The translations under genes were made by a program, and so were the position numbers. A stretch of DNA of 64,000 bases from Streptomyces microflavus (lineage in GTDB: Bacteria > Actinomycetota > Actinomycetes > Streptomycetales > Streptomycetaceae). Below are positions 61,428 through 64,000 of the stretch, piece after piece. The stretch is from contig NZ_BMUG01000015.1 of NCBI RefSeq assembly GCF_014650075.1, forward strand, positions 1-64,000, given 5' to 3'. Every line of letters begins with the position of its first letter. The first letter of the stretch is position 1. The notes below the pieces were generated by a model. The model worked only from the letters and a program-made list of their open reading frames with translations. It did not search any database and was not told the DNA's origin.

Positions 61428-62315
61428 TGAGCTTCTTCGAGTTGGCCACCGATCGGGTGATGTGCCGTGAAGCGCAACGGACGAGGCCCCCGAGCTGTTG
61501 ATCGAGATGTCTGACATCTCAATCACGTTGCTCGGGGGCCTCGTTGGTCATCCATCCTGCCGCACTCGACCTGCCGCATGCGCTCGTGGAGTGGGTCACC
61601 ATGCTGGTGGTCACTCGTGAGGGCGACCGGCGCTGCAAGCTCCGTCCGTCTCAGCGGGCGATGGTGGCACTGGTGTATCTACGAGAGCACACCACTCTGG
61701 CGAAGATCGCCGCCGGGTTCGGGATCAGCGAGTCCACCGCCCACGCCTACACCCGCGCGGTCGTCGACCTGCTCGCCGAACGAGCACCGGGTCTGCTCAA
61801 GACGCTGCGCGAGCACGATCCCGAATTCGTCCTGCTCGACGGCACCCTCGCCGAGTGCGACCGGGTCGGCGACGGCCGGGCCGACTACTCCCACAAGCAC
61901 CGGCGCCACGGCGTGAACGTGCAGGTCGTCACCGATCCCGGCGGCCGGCTGCTGTGGATCTCACCCGCCCTGCCGGGCCGCACACACGACCTGACCGCCG
62001 CCCGTACCCACCGGATCATCCGGATCTGCGAGCGCCAGGATGTTCCCATCCTGGCCGATCTCGCCTACCAAGGCGCCGGGCCGGGGCTGACGACCGGCAT
62101 CAAACGCAAGCCACTCCAGGAACTCACTCCCACCGAGAAGACCCTCAACCGGGCACTGGCCGCAGCACGAGCACCCGTGGAACGCGGTGTCGCGAGCCTG
62201 AAGTCCTGGCGGATCTTCCAGGTCCCGGTGCAGCCCCAACCGCATGACGTCAATCACCAAGGCCATCCTCACGCTGGAGAGGCAACCCTGGCGGAGCATG
62301 GAGGATGGTCACTAG
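61428..62315 (+). mobile_element. IS5-type element copy, right end missing
   Basis: Begins with the same end as the first copy. The transposase frame starts at a TTG (61544). The natural right end is not found next to the transposase stop; an inverted copy of the end occurs instead at 63067-63157. Confidence 0.7.
61544..62315 (+). pseudogene. IS5-type (DDE_Tnp_4-like) transposase with 3' frameshift
   Basis: About 250 codons: HTH region LREHTTLAKIAAGFGISESTAHAYTRAVVDLL, DDE core with FVLLDGTLAECDRV, VLADLAYQGAG-type ILADLAYQGAG, and ARAPVERGVASLKSWRIF with the Glu. After WRIF the expected tail (RMTSITKAILTLERQPW) appears in the +1 frame and ends at TAG 62315, so a one-base change near 62216-62230 has broken the gene. 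Confidence 0.75.
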
Positions 62316-62323
62316 AAGCAGCC

Positions 62324-62926
62324 TCAAGCGACCAGCTGGCTGACCCAGCGCGCCAGAGAGAGACCGCAAACAGCGCCCAGACCATTGGATACCAGGAACA
62401 TCGAGTTCTGAATAGTAGACAGACCACGCATCGCCGGATCAGCCCCCAGAGCGACAATCCTGCGGGGGCTCATCAACCAGAAGGCTCCGCGCAGGCCGGT
62501 CGTCCGGATGGTCCACACCGTCACGACGACGATGAGGGCAAGGCACGGAACGGCACCCACGAGCCGCCAGACACTAAAGCCGAAATCCTGGGAATGCAGC
62601 AGAAGATCCACCAGGGCTGACACGGGGAGTGCCGCCAGAACAACCCGGAAGAACTCATGACCGCGGCGCTCCGGGCCATATATCTCGTTACTGAGAACGG
62701 AGACGGCCACACAGACAGCCGGTGTAAGCACCACGACGAACAGGATGTTCCATCCCGTTCCCGGGCCACAGGCAACTCCGTACCTCGCCCCGCACGAGCC
62801 GCCCAGGATGAGCGCCCGCACGGCGAAGTACCAGAAGAAGACTCCCCAGGTGAATACCGCCGTCAGCAACGACATGGCCGCATAACCCATCAGCCCGGGG
62901 GTCGTTCTGACCGAGGTCTCAGCCAT
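62324..62926 (-). CDS. Integral membrane protein of unknown function
   Basis: 200-aa protein with about five membrane segments (LMGYAAMSLLTAVFTWGVFFWY, NILFVVVLTPAVCVAVSVL, FFRVVLAALPVSALVDLLL, RLVGAVPCLALIVVVTVW, and a C-terminal segment). GGAAG lies six bases before ATG 62926. No family recognised. It lies between the transposase pseudogene and the inverted IS end, opposite in direction. Confidence 0.7.
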   Translation of the reverse strand: MAETSVRTTPGLMGYAAMSLLTAVFTWGVFFWYFAVRALILGGSCGARYGVACGPGTGWNILFVVVLTPAVCVAVSVLSNEIYGPERRGHEFFRVVLAALPVSALVDLLLHSQDFGFSVWRLVGAVPCLALIVVVTVWTIRTTGLRGAFWLMSPRRIVALGADPAMRGLSTIQNSMFLVSNGLGAVCGLSLARWVSQLVA

Positions 62927-63066
62927 GCGTTCTTCCCATCTGCGCCTCTTCGCGCGCCCACCTCCGCCACCGATTTGAAGGGCTCCGGTGGCCACCGCCT
63001 GAGCGCGCCTCCAACTGTCCTTGCGGAGGAGTGAATCATGTCCGCGTCACCCCAGGAACAGCTTCA
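62927..63066. other. Spacer
   Basis: No gene seen. Confidence 0.35.
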
Positions 63067-63157
63067 GACGTCAGACATCTCGCTCAGCAGCCCGAGGGCT
63101 TCGCTCGTTGCGCTTCACGGGCCGTCACCCGATCGGTGGCCTACTCGAAGAGGCTCA
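63067..63157 (-). repeat. Inverted copy of the IS5-type end
   Basis: 91 bases are the reverse complement, at about 85 percent identity, of the left end at 61058-61149 and 61428 onward. Together with 61428 it brackets the transposase remnant and a membrane-protein gene. Confidence 0.8.
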
Positions 63158-63251
63158 ATGAACAACGCGAAGATCGAGAAGCACATGGGGAGGGGCGAAG
63201 CGTGACCGAGCGCTACGGCTGGCTGGTCCGGTCAGTCACAGCGCTCCGGAC

Positions 63252-63884
63252 TCACCACAGCTCTCCAGGTCCTATGACAGTGAGTCCCACCTGCTCGGCA
63301 AGCCAGTGTGCGTACGGCTCCCTCACCTGGCGGCCGTCAATGCAGACGCTACGAACGTGAAGCAGGACGGTGTGATCGTCGGCGGGCTCGTCGAGTTCGC
63401 GGGTGCGTGTGTTGAACAGGAGCGACACCTCGGCATGCTTGCGCTCGCCAAGGAAGTCCAGCTCAGGTGCATCCGGCCAGCACAGCCACTCCCAGTTGAT
63501 CCAGCCCCTGCTCGGGCCGATCGCCGCTGCGAAGACGTCCTCAATTCTTCCGATCGGCAGGTGGTCGAGCTCGCACTTCACCGGCAGCCGTCCTTCGTAC
63601 ACCGCCGGATCGGTCGGCAGATCACGCCCTGCGAGGCCAGCCACCAGCAGGGGCCACTGCTCCCGTGGCACTCCGCCGACCTCCCGATAGTCAAAATCCC
63701 CCGCGTACTGCCCCTGGGGCAGCTCCCTCGCCACCCGCTGCACCTCCGCAACAGAGCAGAGCTCGGCATACGCGGTGACCCGAGAGTCCTCGCGGCGGCC
63801 GAACTCCATCAGACGGCGCGCGGTGCTGAGAGCCAGGCCCAGGTCAGAAGTACGGAAGACGGGGTAGGCGACGTCGTTGGACAT
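63252..63884 (-). CDS. Hypothetical protein
   Basis: 210-aa soluble protein of unknown function with well-formed regions (VFRTSDLGLALSTARRLMEF, FDYREVGGVPREQWPLLVAGLAGRDLP, WINWEWLCWPDAPELDFLGERKHAEVSLLF). It has no signal peptide or membrane segment. ATG 63884 is the natural start. The neighbouring region is IS debris, so context says little. Confidence 0.7.
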   Translation of the reverse strand: MSNDVAYPVFRTSDLGLALSTARRLMEFGRREDSRVTAYAELCSVAEVQRVARELPQGQYAGDFDYREVGGVPREQWPLLVAGLAGRDLPTDPAVYEGRLPVKCELDHLPIGRIEDVFAAAIGPSRGWINWEWLCWPDAPELDFLGERKHAEVSLLFNTRTRELDEPADDHTVLLHVRSVCIDGRQVREPYAHWLAEQVGLTVIGPGELW

Positions 63885-64000
63885 GCGGGCGACTGTGCCA
63901 CGCCCCGTCCTCGCAGGTCACGAGATTTTCACTGCGAACCGCTCAGGCGCCTATAGGGCCATGATCAGGTCACGTCGCTGAAGAGGCTCAACGGACCATT
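63885..64000. other. End of window
   Basis: No gene. The last bases (GAAGAGGCTCAACGG at 63980-63994) resemble the outer end of the IS5-type repeat and may be the beginning of another copy. Confidence 0.35.

Overview
The sequence reads as the left end of a Streptomyces linear replicon, either the chromosome or a large linear plasmid. GC content is very high. The genes are typical of streptomycetes: Tpg/Tap telomere proteins, MEDS/STAS regulators, a PP2C phosphatase, a PucR-like regulator and F420-type reductases. Bases 1-160 are a run of short palindromes starting CCCGCGGAGCGGGTACC, which matches the archetypal Streptomyces telomere as I remember it. A long DEAH helicase, the usual subtelomeric TtrA-like gene, follows at 0.9 kb. 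The window therefore appears to start at a physical DNA end.

Layout. 0-6.4 kb: telomere, small membrane ORF, TtrA-like helicase, 42-aa basic protein divergent from an XRE + ImmA/IrrE pair, GNAT acetyltransferase, and a divergent second Tpg-type terminal-protein homologue. 6.4-11.5 kb: a Mu/Tn7-like transposon with a DDE transposase and three TniB/TnsC-like ATPase homologues. One of these is fused to a transposase-type DNA-binding region; another has lost its Walker residues and is split over two ORFs. 11.5-16.3 kb: truncated pentapeptide protein and a tightly overlapping operon of unknown membrane-anchored proteins. 16.3-21.6 kb: stress/energy module (Csp-like copper protein, TPP enzyme, DUF2945, DUF3140, topoisomerase IB, frameshifted acetate kinase). 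21.8-23.4 kb: complete ISL3-type IS. 24-41.9 kb: mostly intact genes (two-component system, VanZ, MEDS pair, SulP with MerR, NhaA, STAS, PucR-like, hydrolase, AGCS symporter, GbsR/MarR with ABC exporter). 42.1-43.2 kb: IS5-type IS with a -1 frameshift site.

45.7-57.6 kb is a patchwork of broken pieces: an antiporter fragment, an IS3 fragment, two separate ttrA pieces, a TniB pseudogene, an aminotransferase remnant and a frameshifted CTP-synthase-like gene. Between them lie an intact SWIM/SNF2 pair and a DMT transporter. It ends with tap-tpg, in which tpg is intact but tap has lost its 5' half. Pieces of the same gene families present at the telomere recur here, suggesting that a former end, or a copy of one, was internalised.

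57.6-64 kb: toxin-antitoxin pair, a 908-bp cassette with perfect 26-bp terminal inverted repeats carrying one membrane-protein gene, several tiny membrane proteins, duplicated IS5-type fragments whose inverted end brackets another membrane-protein gene, and one unknown soluble protein.

Functionally, the ends suggest a telomere-maintenance theme (telomere DNA, TtrA-like, Tpg, Tap, Tpg-like paralogue) heavily colonised by transposons. The middle is a conventional streptomycete set of transporters and signalling proteins. No rRNA, tRNA or CRISPR array was recognised.
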